Positions 1 to 8,789 of a stretch of DNA of 64,000 nucleotides are shown here, piece by piece. A program made the translations under genes and the position numbers. This DNA is from Bdellovibrionales bacterium (GTDB lineage Bacteria; Pseudomonadota; Alphaproteobacteria; UBA9219): NCBI GenBank assembly GCA_041662785.1, contig JBAZRW010000003.1:143866-207865 (forward strand). The letters are read 5' to 3'. The notes under the pieces were generated by a model. The model worked only from the letters and a program-made list of their open reading frames with translations. It had not been told where the DNA came from and ran no database searches. Every line of letters starts with the position of its first letter. The stretch's first letter is position 1.

Positions 1-167
1 TGAGCTAGAGCCGTGTTGGCAACGATAAAGGCGACAAGACCTGTTAGGACAAGACCGCCCCCCATATAGTTAAACACACGCACCATATGCGCACGCAGCC
101 CTTGATCAAACGTCATGGCGCGTGAAGGCGCAGAAGCGGTAGGATTACTGAAGAATGGATCGACCAT
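1..167 (-). CDS. Bax inhibitor-1/YccA family membrane protein (N-terminal part)
   Basis: This is the first 55 codons of a gene that runs off the left edge of the window. The translation contains the segment DQGLRAHMVRVFNYMGGGL followed by the start of a hydrophobic helix, which is the usual N-terminus of bacterial Bax-inhibitor-1 (YccA/YbhL) proteins, multi-pass inner-membrane proteins linked to membrane-protein quality control or ion leak. The ATG at 167 is followed by a short polar leader, as in the family. The gene points away from the mechanosensitive channel gene, so 168-400 is a divergent promoter region. The C-terminal helices are not visible, so completeness cannot be judged. Confidence 0.8.
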   Translation of the reverse strand, partial: MVDPFFSNPTASAPSRAMTFDQGLRAHMVRVFNYMGGGLVLTGLVAFIVANTALA

Positions 168-400
168 AGTGATCAGCCTTTCAAAAATAAGTTGGTGACA
201 GTATTAATATGGGCGTATTTTTCAGTTTTTCAAGAGAAATCGAAAGGAATAAGGCGTATCAATAGGTTGCAAAAGAAATAAGGACGTTTTGCCTTTTTGG
301 TGGCGCATTTTCGCCCACTTTGTATGATGGTTAGGAGCGGCCTCGCCGGATTCCGAATCCTTATACCTAATACTATCGTTTTTAATACAGGATGCTTGCT

Positions 401-2482
401 ATGAAGATGTTATCACGCTTTTTTCTGATCGCGCTTATCGCGCTGACCCCCTTGCTGGCGCAGGCCATGCCTTACCGTGAGCCGCCGATTCCCGTACGGA
501 AGGGCATTACCCCTATCGCCGCAGAAATCGGGCAGCAGTTGCAGGCTCTTGTGACGGGCGATCCTAATGCTGTCGATATTGAGCCAGAGGAAACCTTTGG
601 CACGCGCGCGTTGGGACTTGTTCTTAATGCGTTCAAATTGGTGGGCAGCGAAGGCGCGACCTTCTTTGATAATTTTGCAGCGTTGCCACAATTAGCAACA
701 TGGCTTGCCCAGCAAGCTAATGACCCGATCCTGCAAGCGCGGTGGATCGATACGGGCGCTCTGTTGCTGCTTGTCATCGGCGCGTCTTTTGCTGCCGGAT
801 GGCTGGCCGATCTTGTCTTTCTGGCCCTGCGTCACAAGATATATCACGCGACCTTTAAATCGCCGTGGAGGCGCTTTGGCGCCATCATGGGCTGGCTGGG
901 GATTTCGCTTATTCCCGTTGTTCTATTCATTGCTGTGGCGGTCTTTCTGATCGACGCGCAAGATCCCACCAAGCTTGCGCGCTATATCGTGATGACGGTT
1001 GTGTACGCGTTGGCCCTATTGCGCTTGGTGCGCGTTTTGTTGCGCTTTTTCCTTGCGCCGCACGCGATTTCCTTGCGCTTTTTGCCGATCACGACAGAAG
1101 TGGCCTTGACAGTTCAAAGCTGGATCACATGGCTGGCCTCGGTCATGGTCACGGGTTTCTTTACGGCTGAGATTGCCAAGACGGTCAAGGTTCCGATGGC
1201 CGCGATTTCCGGCTTCACAAACCTTGTTGCCCTTATCGTCGTGGCCATGACGGTAGCGGTGATCGTGCGCAAAAGGGTGGCGATCTCGGCCTTTATTCGC
1301 GGCGATTTGACGGCGACGGGGGCACGCCATTCCCTGACGGGTGGTATACGCCTGTGGTTGGCGCGAACGTGGCATGTTCTGGCTATCTTTTATCTTATTG
1401 TCGGTTACATTGTAACGATGCTTGGCGCTGGCGGCGGTTTTACACTGTTGCAAAAGGGAACAATTGGCACGCTTCTTTTCCTTCTGGCGATGCGTTTTGC
1501 TTTTTATTGGATAGCGAAGCTGAAGTACCGCAAGGCCAATTCTTCGATTAATGCTGGCCTTTATCGTCCCGTCATGGGCGTTTTGCTGAAGATTGTAACG
1601 TGGGCTTTGGGGATGGCGGGTATAGCAGCTTCATGGGGCGTGGATGTTCCCGCCCTAGTCGCTAGCCCGTGGGGGCAGCGCGTTTTAGGCTCGGTCTTTT
1701 CTATCACCTCGATGTTGCTAATTGTTGTCTTGGTCTATGAGCTGTTGCACGCAGCCATTGAGCGCAAGCTGAACAAGCGCGATGCGCATGGCCGTGCTGT
1801 TCAAGCCAACGCGCGTGCAAGAACAATTCTTCCCATGGTTAAAATAGCAGCGGTGATGGTTCTGGCTGTCATCGTCGGACTTGTGACGTTGTCCGAGCTT
1901 GGCATCAACATCGCGCCCCTTCTGGCGGGCGCTGGTATTCTTGGAGTCGCCATTGGTTTTGGCTCACAAACGCTGGTGAAAGATTTTCTGACGGGTCTTT
2001 CGATTATTCTAGAGGACAATCTGGCCGTTGGCGATTGGGTGACCATTGGCGGGAACAGGGGCGTTGTCGAAAATCTGTCTATTCGTACGGTGCGGTTACG
2101 AGATATCAACGGATCGCTTCATATCATGCCTTTTAGTGCCATTTCGGTTATCACTAATGAATCGAAGATATTCTCCTATGCTATGATGGATGTCGGCGTT
2201 TCCTATGACAGCGATTTGGATAGAGTGATGGAAGTTATTCGGAAAACGGGCGATGTGTTGCAGGTTGATCCTGCTTTTCAAAGCATCATCTTAGAGTCAA
2301 TAGAGGTGTTAGGCGTTGAGGCGCTAGGCGACTCCTCAATCGTGATCCGCAGCCGCATCAAGACGAAGGCGGGCAAGCATGCTGTTGTTCGCCGCGCATT
2401 CTTGCTGGCAATCAAAAAGGCCTTCGATGCCGAAAAGATTGAGATTCCGTTCCCGACAGTCAAGCATGTGAATGCGGATTAG
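401..2482 (+). CDS. MscS family mechanosensitive ion channel, large multi-helix type
   Basis: The protein is an inner-membrane channel expected to release solutes on hypo-osmotic shock. It starts with a signal peptide (MKMLSRFFLIALIALTPLLA), has about ten hydrophobic segments, and near residues 490-540 carries the MscS pore helix and beta domain: GAGILGVAIGFGSQTLVKDF followed by EDNLAVGDWV and a stretch ending in the conserved asparagine region (MPFSAISVITNES). At nearly 700 residues it is far longer than E. coli MscS (286) and resembles the YbdG/YnaI/MscM-like enlarged members. I chose the ATG at 401 because AGGA at 389-392 is spaced 8 bases from it; an ATG at 392 in the same frame has no good ribosome site. 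It ends back-to-back with trpA, whose stop overlaps by a few bases. Confidence 0.9.
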   Translation: MKMLSRFFLIALIALTPLLAQAMPYREPPIPVRKGITPIAAEIGQQLQALVTGDPNAVDIEPEETFGTRALGLVLNAFKLVGSEGATFFDNFAALPQLATWLAQQANDPILQARWIDTGALLLLVIGASFAAGWLADLVFLALRHKIYHATFKSPWRRFGAIMGWLGISLIPVVLFIAVAVFLIDAQDPTKLARYIVMTVVYALALLRLVRVLLRFFLAPHAISLRFLPITTEVALTVQSWITWLASVMVTGFFTAEIAKTVKVPMAAISGFTNLVALIVVAMTVAVIVRKRVAISAFIRGDLTATGARHSLTGGIRLWLARTWHVLAIFYLIVGYIVTMLGAGGGFTLLQKGTIGTLLFLLAMRFAFYWIAKLKYRKANSSINAGLYRPVMGVLLKIVTWALGMAGIAASWGVDVPALVASPWGQRVLGSVFSITSMLLIVVLVYELLHAAIERKLNKRDAHGRAVQANARARTILPMVKIAAVMVLAVIVGLVTLSELGINIAPLLAGAGILGVAIGFGSQTLVKDFLTGLSIILEDNLAVGDWVTIGGNRGVVENLSIRTVRLRDINGSLHIMPFSAISVITNESKIFSYAMMDVGVSYDSDLDRVMEVIRKTGDVLQVDPAFQSIILESIEVLGVEALGDSSIVIRSRIKTKAGKHAVVRRAFLLAIKKAFDAEKIEIPFPTVKHVNAD

Positions 2483-3309
2483 CAGCGCTTATGCGCGCCT
2501 TGGGCAAGGGCGGCGGTAAAGGACAGAACCTCGCGCACAAGACCTTCGCGGGGATTGCCTGCGCCGTCCAAGCGCTTGGCGATATGCGTCATGATGGCGC
2601 TGCCTACGATCACGGCATCGGCGGCGCTTGCCATTTCATGGGCTTGCTCTGGCGTGCTGACACCAAAACCAATTGCGATGGGGAGCGTAGATTTCTCGCG
2701 CACACGCCCGATCAGATTGCCAAGGGAGGCGGCGGTTGCGGTGGCCGCCCCCGTAATGCCCGCAATAGAAACGCAGTATAAAAAGCCTTGAGCGTCTTTA
2801 AGAACTGTCGGTAAGCGTCCCGCGTCTGTCGTTGGCGTCACAAGACGGATCATCAACATATCGCGCTGAGCGGCGGGAAGGCGGAACTCCGCATCCTCTT
2901 CGGGAGGCAAATCGGGGATGATAAAAGCGTCCACGCCCGCTTTTCTGGCATCGTCCAGAAAGCGCATGATGCCATAGCTGTAAATTGGGTTGTAATAGCC
3001 CATCAGGATGATCGGCGTTTCGTTATCCGTTTTACGGAAGTCACGCACCATGTTCAAAATCTTAGGAACCGTGATGCCCGCTTTAAAGGCTTGCAGGTTC
3101 GCGGTCTGAATCGCAGGGCCATCCGCCATCGGGTCGCTGAACGGCATGCCGATTTCGATGATATCCGCGCCAGCCTTGGGAAAGCCTGCGAGGATCTCAG
3201 GGTAAAGCTCAAGGTTCGGGTAGCCCGCCGTGGCAAAGGGGATAAAGGCCTTTTGCCCCGCTTTTTTCAAGGTGGCGAACCGTGCGTCGAGGCGATTGAT
3301 TGTGTCCAT
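2479..3309 (-). CDS. trpA: tryptophan synthase alpha subunit
   Basis: TrpA cleaves indole-3-glycerol phosphate to indole and glyceraldehyde 3-phosphate and passes indole through a tunnel to TrpB. The 276-residue length is normal. The catalytic glutamate and aspartate lie in ADIIEIGMPFSDPMADGPA, and the phosphate-binding loop is seen as GFGVSTPEQA with VIVGSAIM downstream. Its ATG at 3309 shares one base with the trpB stop (TAATG), so the two are translationally coupled. No trpF precedes trpB, unlike the trpF-trpB-trpA order common in alphaproteobacteria. The gene converges on the mechanosensitive channel gene with a 4-base overlap of the coding ends. Confidence 0.97.
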   Translation of the reverse strand: MDTINRLDARFATLKKAGQKAFIPFATAGYPNLELYPEILAGFPKAGADIIEIGMPFSDPMADGPAIQTANLQAFKAGITVPKILNMVRDFRKTDNETPIILMGYYNPIYSYGIMRFLDDARKAGVDAFIIPDLPPEEDAEFRLPAAQRDMLMIRLVTPTTDAGRLPTVLKDAQGFLYCVSIAGITGAATATAASLGNLIGRVREKSTLPIAIGFGVSTPEQAHEMASAADAVIVGSAIMTHIAKRLDGAGNPREGLVREVLSFTAALAQGAHKRC

Positions 3310-4532
3310 TAGATTATGACTCCAAGGCGGTCGGCGACAGTAAAGATATCCTTGTCCCCGCGTCCTGACAGGTTGATGACCATAAGATGATCTTTAGGGA
3401 GCGTCGGCGCGATCTTGGCGACATAGGCCAGCGCATGCGAAGGCTCTAGCGCTGGAATAATGCCCTCTAACTTGCTGCAAAGCTGGAAGGCCTCAACGGC
3501 TTCATCATCGGTGATCGAGACATAGGACACGCGACCATTATCGTGCAGCCACGCATGCTCTGGCCCTACGCCCGGATAATCGAGGCCTGCCGAGATGGAA
3601 TGAGCCTCTTGAATCTGGCCGTCCTCGTTCTGCAAGAAATAGCTGCGCATGCCGTGAAGGATTCCAGCGCGACCCCCTGTTAGGGCGGCAGCGTGCATGC
3701 CCGTCGCAATGCCATGACCGGCGGCCTCAACCGCATGAATGGCGATGCTGGGTTCATTTAAAAACTCGTGGAAGAGGCCCATGGCGTTCGATCCGCCGCC
3801 AACGCAGGCGACCAGCGAGTCCGGCAGGCGGCCTTCGGCCTCCATCATTTGCTCACGCACTTCGCGTCCGATGATGGATTGAAAATCGCGCACCATGGCG
3901 GGGTAGGGGTGAGGCCCGCCGACCGTGCCGATGATATAGAACGTGTCATCGACATGGCTGACCCAATCACGCAAGGCTTCGTTCATCGCGTCCTTGAGCG
4001 AGCGTGAGCCACTTTTGACCGCGCGAACCTCTGCGCCCAGAAGGCGCATACGAAAGACGTTGGGGCGCTGACGCTCAATGTCCAGCTCGCCCATATACAC
4101 AACGCAAGGCAGGTTGAAGAGCGCGGCGACGGTAGCCGTGGCCACGCCATGCTGACCCGCGCCTGTCTCGGCAATAATGCGGGTCTTGCCCATCCGCTTG
4201 GCCAGTAAGATTTGCCCCATGCAGTGATTGATCTTATGAGCGCCTGTATGGTTCAGCTCTTCGCGCTTCAAGTATATTTTCGCGCCGCCAAACTTTTCCG
4301 TCAGGCGCGGTGCGTAGTAAAGAGGCGAGGGACGGCCAACGTAATGCTTCAAGTAATAATCCAGCTCTTTTTGAAAGGCGGGATCGTCCTTGGTGGCGTT
4401 ATAGGCTTTCTCAACCTCTAACACCAAAGGCATCAGAGTCTCGGCGACAAACCGCCCGCCATAGGGGCCGAAATGACCTTGCTCGTCAGGCACGCTGTGC
4501 AGTGTTTCCGTATCGGATAATATGTTTTTCAT
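3309..4532 (-). CDS. trpB: tryptophan synthase beta subunit
   Basis: TrpB uses pyridoxal phosphate to join indole and serine into tryptophan in the alpha2beta2 complex. The PLP lysine is in HTGAHKINH, and the PLP-phosphate loop is GGGSNAMG; the N-terminal GHFGPYGGRFVAETLMP is diagnostic of the family. The start is uncertain: the ATG at 4532 gives a normal N-terminus of 407 residues, while a TTG at 4550 in frame would add six residues; neither has a clear ribosome-binding site. The gene begins about 40 bases after the strong hairpin at 4574-4616, so it probably has its own promoter in that short gap or is read through from upstream. I see no trp leader peptide with tandem Trp codons. Confidence 0.97.
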   Translation of the reverse strand: MKNILSDTETLHSVPDEQGHFGPYGGRFVAETLMPLVLEVEKAYNATKDDPAFQKELDYYLKHYVGRPSPLYYAPRLTEKFGGAKIYLKREELNHTGAHKINHCMGQILLAKRMGKTRIIAETGAGQHGVATATVAALFNLPCVVYMGELDIERQRPNVFRMRLLGAEVRAVKSGSRSLKDAMNEALRDWVSHVDDTFYIIGTVGGPHPYPAMVRDFQSIIGREVREQMMEAEGRLPDSLVACVGGGSNAMGLFHEFLNEPSIAIHAVEAAGHGIATGMHAAALTGGRAGILHGMRSYFLQNEDGQIQEAHSISAGLDYPGVGPEHAWLHDNGRVSYVSITDDEAVEAFQLCSKLEGIIPALEPSHALAYVAKIAPTLPKDHLMVINLSGRGDKDIFTVADRLGVII

Positions 4533-4573
4533 GGACGGCAGATTAGACAAAAGGAATGGAGAAAGAAAGGGTT

Positions 4574-4616
4574 AAAAAGAATAGGGGCGCTTGTGAAAAG
4601 CGCCCCTATTCTTTTT
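4574..4616 (-). terminator. perfect 19-bp hairpin terminator after the RNase E/G-binding protein operon
   Basis: Bases 4574-4592 (aaaaagaataggggcgctt) and 4598-4616 are exact reverse complements with a 5-base loop. The stem has a G+C-rich core flanked by A and T runs on both sides, so it can act as an intrinsic terminator in either direction. It separates the leftward rne-binding-protein unit from trpBA. Confidence 0.85.
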
Positions 4617-4634
4617 CTGTCTGCTGTTGCGCTC

Positions 4635-4704
4635 TATTGTCCGCTACCACCCGTTAGGCGTTTCCACCAGCCGCCTTTGGGCTGATCGCCACCGGAGGGG
4701 TTAA
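4635..4704. repeat. 70-bp direct repeat, copy of the RNase E/G gene end
   Basis: This stretch matches 5581-5650 at 69 of 70 positions by direct reading; the only difference is G versus T at the third base of the last block (gaggggttaa versus gatgggttaa). In the other copy the sequence encodes the last residues of RNase E/G (NPSGGDQPKGGWWKRL then TGGSGQ and stop). Here the same reading frame is still open but is not attached to an RNase gene. The stop codon of the binding-protein gene (4701-4703) lies inside the repeat. Confidence 0.95.
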
Positions 4705-5558
4705 TTATTGCTGTGTCGGTAGGGGGTGGAGACACGGGGAAAAGCATCTCGAACGGGCTCGTATTTCTTAAGAATACGATCCATCTGACCACTGTAGACA
4801 ATCTCCTGCATTGCGTAATCAAGAAACTCCTTTGTTTCATAATCGCCTTTTTTGACGACCAAGGCGTTTCCAAAAATCCGTAATGGTTTGTCGATGCCGA
4901 GGGAGCGAACTGTCCCCGGATTCTTTTGCAAAAACTCGGCAGCCATGGAAGGTTCGGCAAAAATAACATCAGCTTTCTTCGTCACAACATTCTCAAAGTT
5001 TTGTGAAAACTGAGCTGTGTCAGGTAATGAGACACGCTCTAGCTCTGAAAAATCCGCACGGGCGATAGAATCCTCCATCGCGCCATCGACGACCGATAAC
5101 CGCGCCTTTGCCGTTCTAAGATCATCAAGCGTGTGAAACCGATTATCATCTGAACGAACCCACGCTTGAATGGTGCTGTAAAAGGCTGGCTGAGAGAAGG
5201 AAGCAGCCAAAGCGCGGCTAGCATTCGGCCACAGTCCGCCGCAGAAAACATCAAAACGACCCGCATCCAATCCGGGCATGATGTTCTGAAAACCGACTTC
5301 TTCGGCCCATCGAATGCGCAAATCGGCATTACGACCAATTTGCTCCATGATGTCATAGAAAATGCCTGACAACTTTCCTGTGTTGGGGTCGAGGCGAATA
5401 TACGGGGAATAGACCAGATATCCGCAACTGATCTCATGTGATGCGCGGATATGGTGCAGCGTTGAGGCGTTTCCATTTGCGTTTTGCTCTTGCGGTTTGC
5501 ATCCACCAAGGAGTGAGATGCAAACGATAACTGCAAGTGATGCTTTACGAAAACTCAT
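4701..5558 (-). CDS. orphan periplasmic solute-binding lipoprotein (SBP_bac_3 family)
   Basis: The 285-residue protein has a lipoprotein signal (MSFRKASLAVIVCISLLGGC, lipobox LLGGC) and then the two-lobed fold of family 3 amino-acid-type binding proteins: YSPYIRLDPNTGKLSGIFYDI, IMPGLDAGRFDVFCGGLWPN, and a second lobe with KADVIFAEPSMAAEFL. It should sit tethered in the periplasm and bind a small polar ligand. No permease or ATPase is adjacent, so transport is not proven; such orphans may also serve as receptors. A strong site AGGAGGGG precedes the ATG at 5558, only 21 bases after the rne stop, so the two are probably co-transcribed. It is related to the protein at 23057-23917. It is flanked by 70-bp direct repeats of the rne end, suggesting insertion. 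Confidence 0.85.
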   Translation of the reverse strand: MSFRKASLAVIVCISLLGGCKPQEQNANGNASTLHHIRASHEISCGYLVYSPYIRLDPNTGKLSGIFYDIMEQIGRNADLRIRWAEEVGFQNIMPGLDAGRFDVFCGGLWPNASRALAASFSQPAFYSTIQAWVRSDDNRFHTLDDLRTAKARLSVVDGAMEDSIARADFSELERVSLPDTAQFSQNFENVVTKKADVIFAEPSMAAEFLQKNPGTVRSLGIDKPLRIFGNALVVKKGDYETKEFLDYAMQEIVYSGQMDRILKKYEPVRDAFPRVSTPYRHSNN

Positions 5559-5579
5559 GTCCCCTCCTGTTAAAGCATC

Positions 5580-8159
5580 TTATTGTCCGCTACCACCCGT
5601 TAGGCGTTTCCACCAGCCGCCTTTGGGCTGATCGCCACCGGATGGGTTAACAACTTCATAGGATGAAGAGCCTTGTCCGACGGGTCTTGGTGTTGTGTCA
5701 AGATCATGAATGCTGGTTGGAATGAACGGCTTTGGCGCAGCGGCGCGTTCATGAGAGGCGCGTGGAGGGCGGCCTCCGCCATTCCCATTCCCCGTTGCGG
5801 GTGCAGCAGCGGCTTCGCCTGCTTCACGAGGCTCCCCGCCATTGCGGCGGCGACCACCGCGACGACCACGACGGCGACGGCTCTTGCCATCAGGATCAGT
5901 ATCCTGCTCTTGCGCCGAGGGGCGAGGCGATGATTGCAAATCTTCGCCCAGATCAAGGGAGGACGTGTTCGCTTCAGGAGAAGCAAAAGGATCATCCGTG
6001 GATGCACGCGGCGTTTCACTGCCTCGCCCTCCACGACGGCTTGTGCTGGGGCGGCCCGCGCGATCATGTTTGCGGAAACGGCTGCGGCCCCCGCGGCGGC
6101 CTGTTCCTTCGGTTGAGCCTTCCTCTTGCGAGGGTGAGGGCGAGGAGTCCCCCTCAGTCTCATCACGGGACTCGTCATGCGAGAAGAGTGGCATATCGCG
6201 TTCGGTATCAGCAATGACCTGATCCGCGTTCACAGCCGGTTCGGCGCGGCGAGACGTGGGGCGACCCTTGGCGCGTTCCAACTTATAACCCGGAGGCGGG
6301 ATCGCGTCGTCGTTTTGAATGACGATGGTCAGACCGTAGCGCGATTCTAAGGAGCCAACTGCGTCGCGCTTGTGGTTAAGGATATAGACGGCGACGTTGG
6401 TCGGAATTTGAACCGTGATCTCATTCGTGCGTTGCTTGATGGCTTCTTCTTCAATAGCGCGAAGAATGGATAGCGCCGCCGAGTCAGGCGAGCGAATATA
6501 GCCAGAGCCGGAGCAATGCGGGCATTTCTCAAAGTTGATTTCAATCAGGCTGGGGCGCAGACGTTGGCGCGACAGTTCCAGCAAACCGAAGGGTGAGATG
6601 CGGCCAATTTGCAAACGCGCACGGTCATTCTTCATCGATTCTTTGATGCGGCGTTCGACGGCGGCGTTATTGCGGCCATCTTCCATATCGATGAAATCGA
6701 TAACGACTAGACCTGCCAGATCGCGAAGGCGCAGTTGGCGTGCGATTTCTTCGGCGGCCTCAAGATTGGTTTTAACCGCCGTTTCCTCAATATGGCGTTC
6801 ACGCGTGGCGCGGCCAGAGTTCACGTCGATGGACACCAGCGCTTCGGTCGGGTTGATGACCAAATAGCCGCCAGAGCGTAGCTGCACAATCGGGCTGTTG
6901 AGCGTATCAATTTGGTTTTCCACTTGGAAGCGGATAAACAGCGGCGTCGGATCGTTATAGAGCTTAACCTTGTCGGCCTGATCGGGCATGACGGCGCGTA
7001 TAAACTCGTGCGCTTTTTCAAAGCCCTCTTGGCCTGCAATCAAAATCTCGGCGATGTCTTGCGTGTACAAATCACGCACCGAGCGCTTGATTAGGTTCGC
7101 TTCCTCATAAATCAGCGTCGGTGCGCTGGAGGCCAGCGTTTGTTCGCGGATGCTGTCCCACATGGACAAAAGATATTCCAAATCGCGCTGAATGTCGGGC
7201 GGATCCTGTTCCATGCCCGCCGTGCGCAAGATGACGGCCATGCCTTCGGGGATTTCCAGTTGATCCAGAATCTCCTTCATACGGCGACGGTCTTGGTGAT
7301 TGGTAATTTTGCGTGAGACGCCGCCACCGTGATCTGTGTTGGGCATCAAAACACAATAGCGTCCGGCAAGTGACAGGAAGCTGGTCAAGGCTGCGCCTTT
7401 ATTCCCGCGCTCTTCCTTCACAACCTGAATGAGCATGACTTGGCCGCGCTTTAGGACTTCTTGAATCTTATAGCGGGGGCGATGCTGGCGCACGATGCGC
7501 TCGGTCACTTCGCCGCCAACGCTTTCGGGCGGCGCTTCGGGCATTGCGACCTCGGTCAGCGACCCCCCCCCGATAGCGGCGTTGCCAAAATCTGTGATCA
7601 GGCCGACGCTTGTGTCCTCATCGCCAAACGCATGAGCCAAGCTGCTAATAGGGGCAGACGACGGCTGGGCGGTTGGGGCTGCGGAAGACTCCTCCGCCAA
7701 AAGAGCTTCCTCAACGGGAGCTTCATCCTCGGTTGGAGACGTTGTGGCCTTATCTTGCGTGTAGTCTTTGTCGTCGTCATCGGCCTCATCAGGAGCGGAA
7801 TCGTTCCCGTTAAGCTCAGAGTCGATATCCGTATCCTCTTGGTCTTCTTCGTCCATAGAGTCGTCGTCCGACTCTTCCTCATCATGGGGGCGATCCGCCA
7901 TGGGGATGCGGAAGTAATCGGGATGGATTTCGCTGAAGGGCAAGAAGCCGTGGCGGTTGCCGCCGTACTCGACAAAAGCGGCCTGCAAGGACGGCTCAAT
8001 GCGCATGACCTTGGCCAGATAGATATTGCCCCGCAAGATAGGCTTGCTGGCCAAACTAAAGTCAAGATCTTCTAATCTATTGTTATCTCTATAGCTTTCG
8101 ACAATTGCTATACGAGTCTCTTCGGGATGCATGGCATCCACCAACATTCTTTTCGTCAT
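5580..8159 (-). CDS. rne: ribonuclease E/G
   Basis: This is an endoribonuclease for mRNA decay and rRNA/tRNA maturation and probably scaffolds a degradosome. The start ATG at 8159 follows GGAG at 6 bases. The S1 RNA-binding domain (PILRGNIYLAKVMRIEPSLQ) is interrupted by a long acidic insertion (roughly residues 90-165, mostly Asp/Glu) before its second half (RGQVMLIQVVKEERGNKGAA). The DNase-I-like catalytic part carries the metal aspartates in ALVSIDVNSG (near 443) and VVIDFIDMED (near 487), and the zinc link is CPHCSGSG (near 545). The last 200 residues are Arg/Gly/Pro-rich and disordered, as in RNase E tails. At 859 residues it is RNase E-like, not short RNase G. A run of nine G in the coding strand (7563-7571) encodes part of a Gly stretch. 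Confidence 0.95.
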   Translation of the reverse strand: MTKRMLVDAMHPEETRIAIVESYRDNNRLEDLDFSLASKPILRGNIYLAKVMRIEPSLQAAFVEYGGNRHGFLPFSEIHPDYFRIPMADRPHDEEESDDDSMDEEDQEDTDIDSELNGNDSAPDEADDDDKDYTQDKATTSPTEDEAPVEEALLAEESSAAPTAQPSSAPISSLAHAFGDEDTSVGLITDFGNAAIGGGSLTEVAMPEAPPESVGGEVTERIVRQHRPRYKIQEVLKRGQVMLIQVVKEERGNKGAALTSFLSLAGRYCVLMPNTDHGGGVSRKITNHQDRRRMKEILDQLEIPEGMAVILRTAGMEQDPPDIQRDLEYLLSMWDSIREQTLASSAPTLIYEEANLIKRSVRDLYTQDIAEILIAGQEGFEKAHEFIRAVMPDQADKVKLYNDPTPLFIRFQVENQIDTLNSPIVQLRSGGYLVINPTEALVSIDVNSGRATRERHIEETAVKTNLEAAEEIARQLRLRDLAGLVVIDFIDMEDGRNNAAVERRIKESMKNDRARLQIGRISPFGLLELSRQRLRPSLIEINFEKCPHCSGSGYIRSPDSAALSILRAIEEEAIKQRTNEITVQIPTNVAVYILNHKRDAVGSLESRYGLTIVIQNDDAIPPPGYKLERAKGRPTSRRAEPAVNADQVIADTERDMPLFSHDESRDETEGDSSPSPSQEEGSTEGTGRRGGRSRFRKHDRAGRPSTSRRGGRGSETPRASTDDPFASPEANTSSLDLGEDLQSSPRPSAQEQDTDPDGKSRRRRGRRGGRRRNGGEPREAGEAAAAPATGNGNGGGRPPRASHERAAAPKPFIPTSIHDLDTTPRPVGQGSSSYEVVNPSGGDQPKGGWWKRLTGGSGQ
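5581..5650. repeat. 70-bp direct repeat inside the end of the RNase E/G gene
   Basis: This is the parental copy of the repeat at 4635-4704: it is in frame and forms the C-terminal end and stop of the RNase. The two copies flank the solute-binding lipoprotein gene in direct orientation. Confidence 0.95.
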
Positions 8160-8431
8160 TTATTTCTCCTACCGGCTTGTCGCGATAGAGCTTATAAAAG
8201 CATCTTACGCGCCAGCGTCCGGCAAATTCGTTACCCAAAAAACACAGGCGCCTTCTGACATCGGGGATTGGGAATACCCAAATCAGGGTTATAGGAGCGC
8301 CTATGAGCGCTTTGGCCACCGACATCTTGTTCATGCGCTTTGAGTTATTGTTTTGACTCTATTAAAGGGTCAACGCAGAAAAAGGTTCCGGCTTTCTTAA
8401 GCACTTTTTTGATCATAAACACAAAAGAGCC

Positions 8432-8459
8432 TTGACGCAATCGCTTATTGGGCTAATTT
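8432..8459 (+). promoter_or_regulatory. possible promoter upstream of rpoB
   Basis: TTGACG at 8432-8437 and TAATTT at 8454-8459 are 16 bases apart in an A+T-rich stretch about 330 bases before rpoB. rpoB here lacks the rplJL genes that normally precede it, so it needs its own promoter. The match is only moderate. A second TTGACA at 8654-8659 has no good partner at the expected distance. The rest of 8160-8780 shows no convincing gene on either strand. Confidence 0.3.
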
Positions 8460-8676
8460 TTCCCGTTCCGCAAATAACGCTAATTCTTTGATTGTAAACG
8501 AAGAAATATCAAAGGCTTCATATATAGGAATATATGGCTATGTTTTTATGATAATATGACTATATGCCTAAAAATAATTTTTTAAAGTCCTAAATAGGTT
8601 GAATTTTATAAAATAAATTCCTTGAAAAAGGCTTAAAAAGCCGCCATACCCCCTTGACAATATCCTATAGGGTAGG

Positions 8677-8727
8677 AGGACATCGCCACGCACTCTTATG
8701 AGAGTGGGGCAAGTGTCCTTTATTTTG
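8677..8727 (+). promoter_or_regulatory. structured leader of rpoB (nested hairpin, possible attenuator)
   Basis: AGGACA (8677-8682) can pair with TGTCCT (8714-8719), and inside it CACTCT (8691-8696) pairs with AGAGTG (8701-8706) over a TATG loop, with GCC/GGC pairs between. The structure is followed by a T-rich stretch (TTATTTTGTTTTTG), as in an attenuator. It lies about 70 bases before the rpoB start. Function is inferred from shape and position only. Confidence 0.4.
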
Positions 8728-8789
8728 TTTTTGTTTAAGGGCGCTCCCATTTAAGGCGACGCGCCCGTTCGATGAAGAAAGAGGATACC

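Noticed and set aside
8089..8334. Small minus-strand ORF upstream of rne
   Set aside because: It overlaps the rne start, has no ribosome site and no recognisable features.
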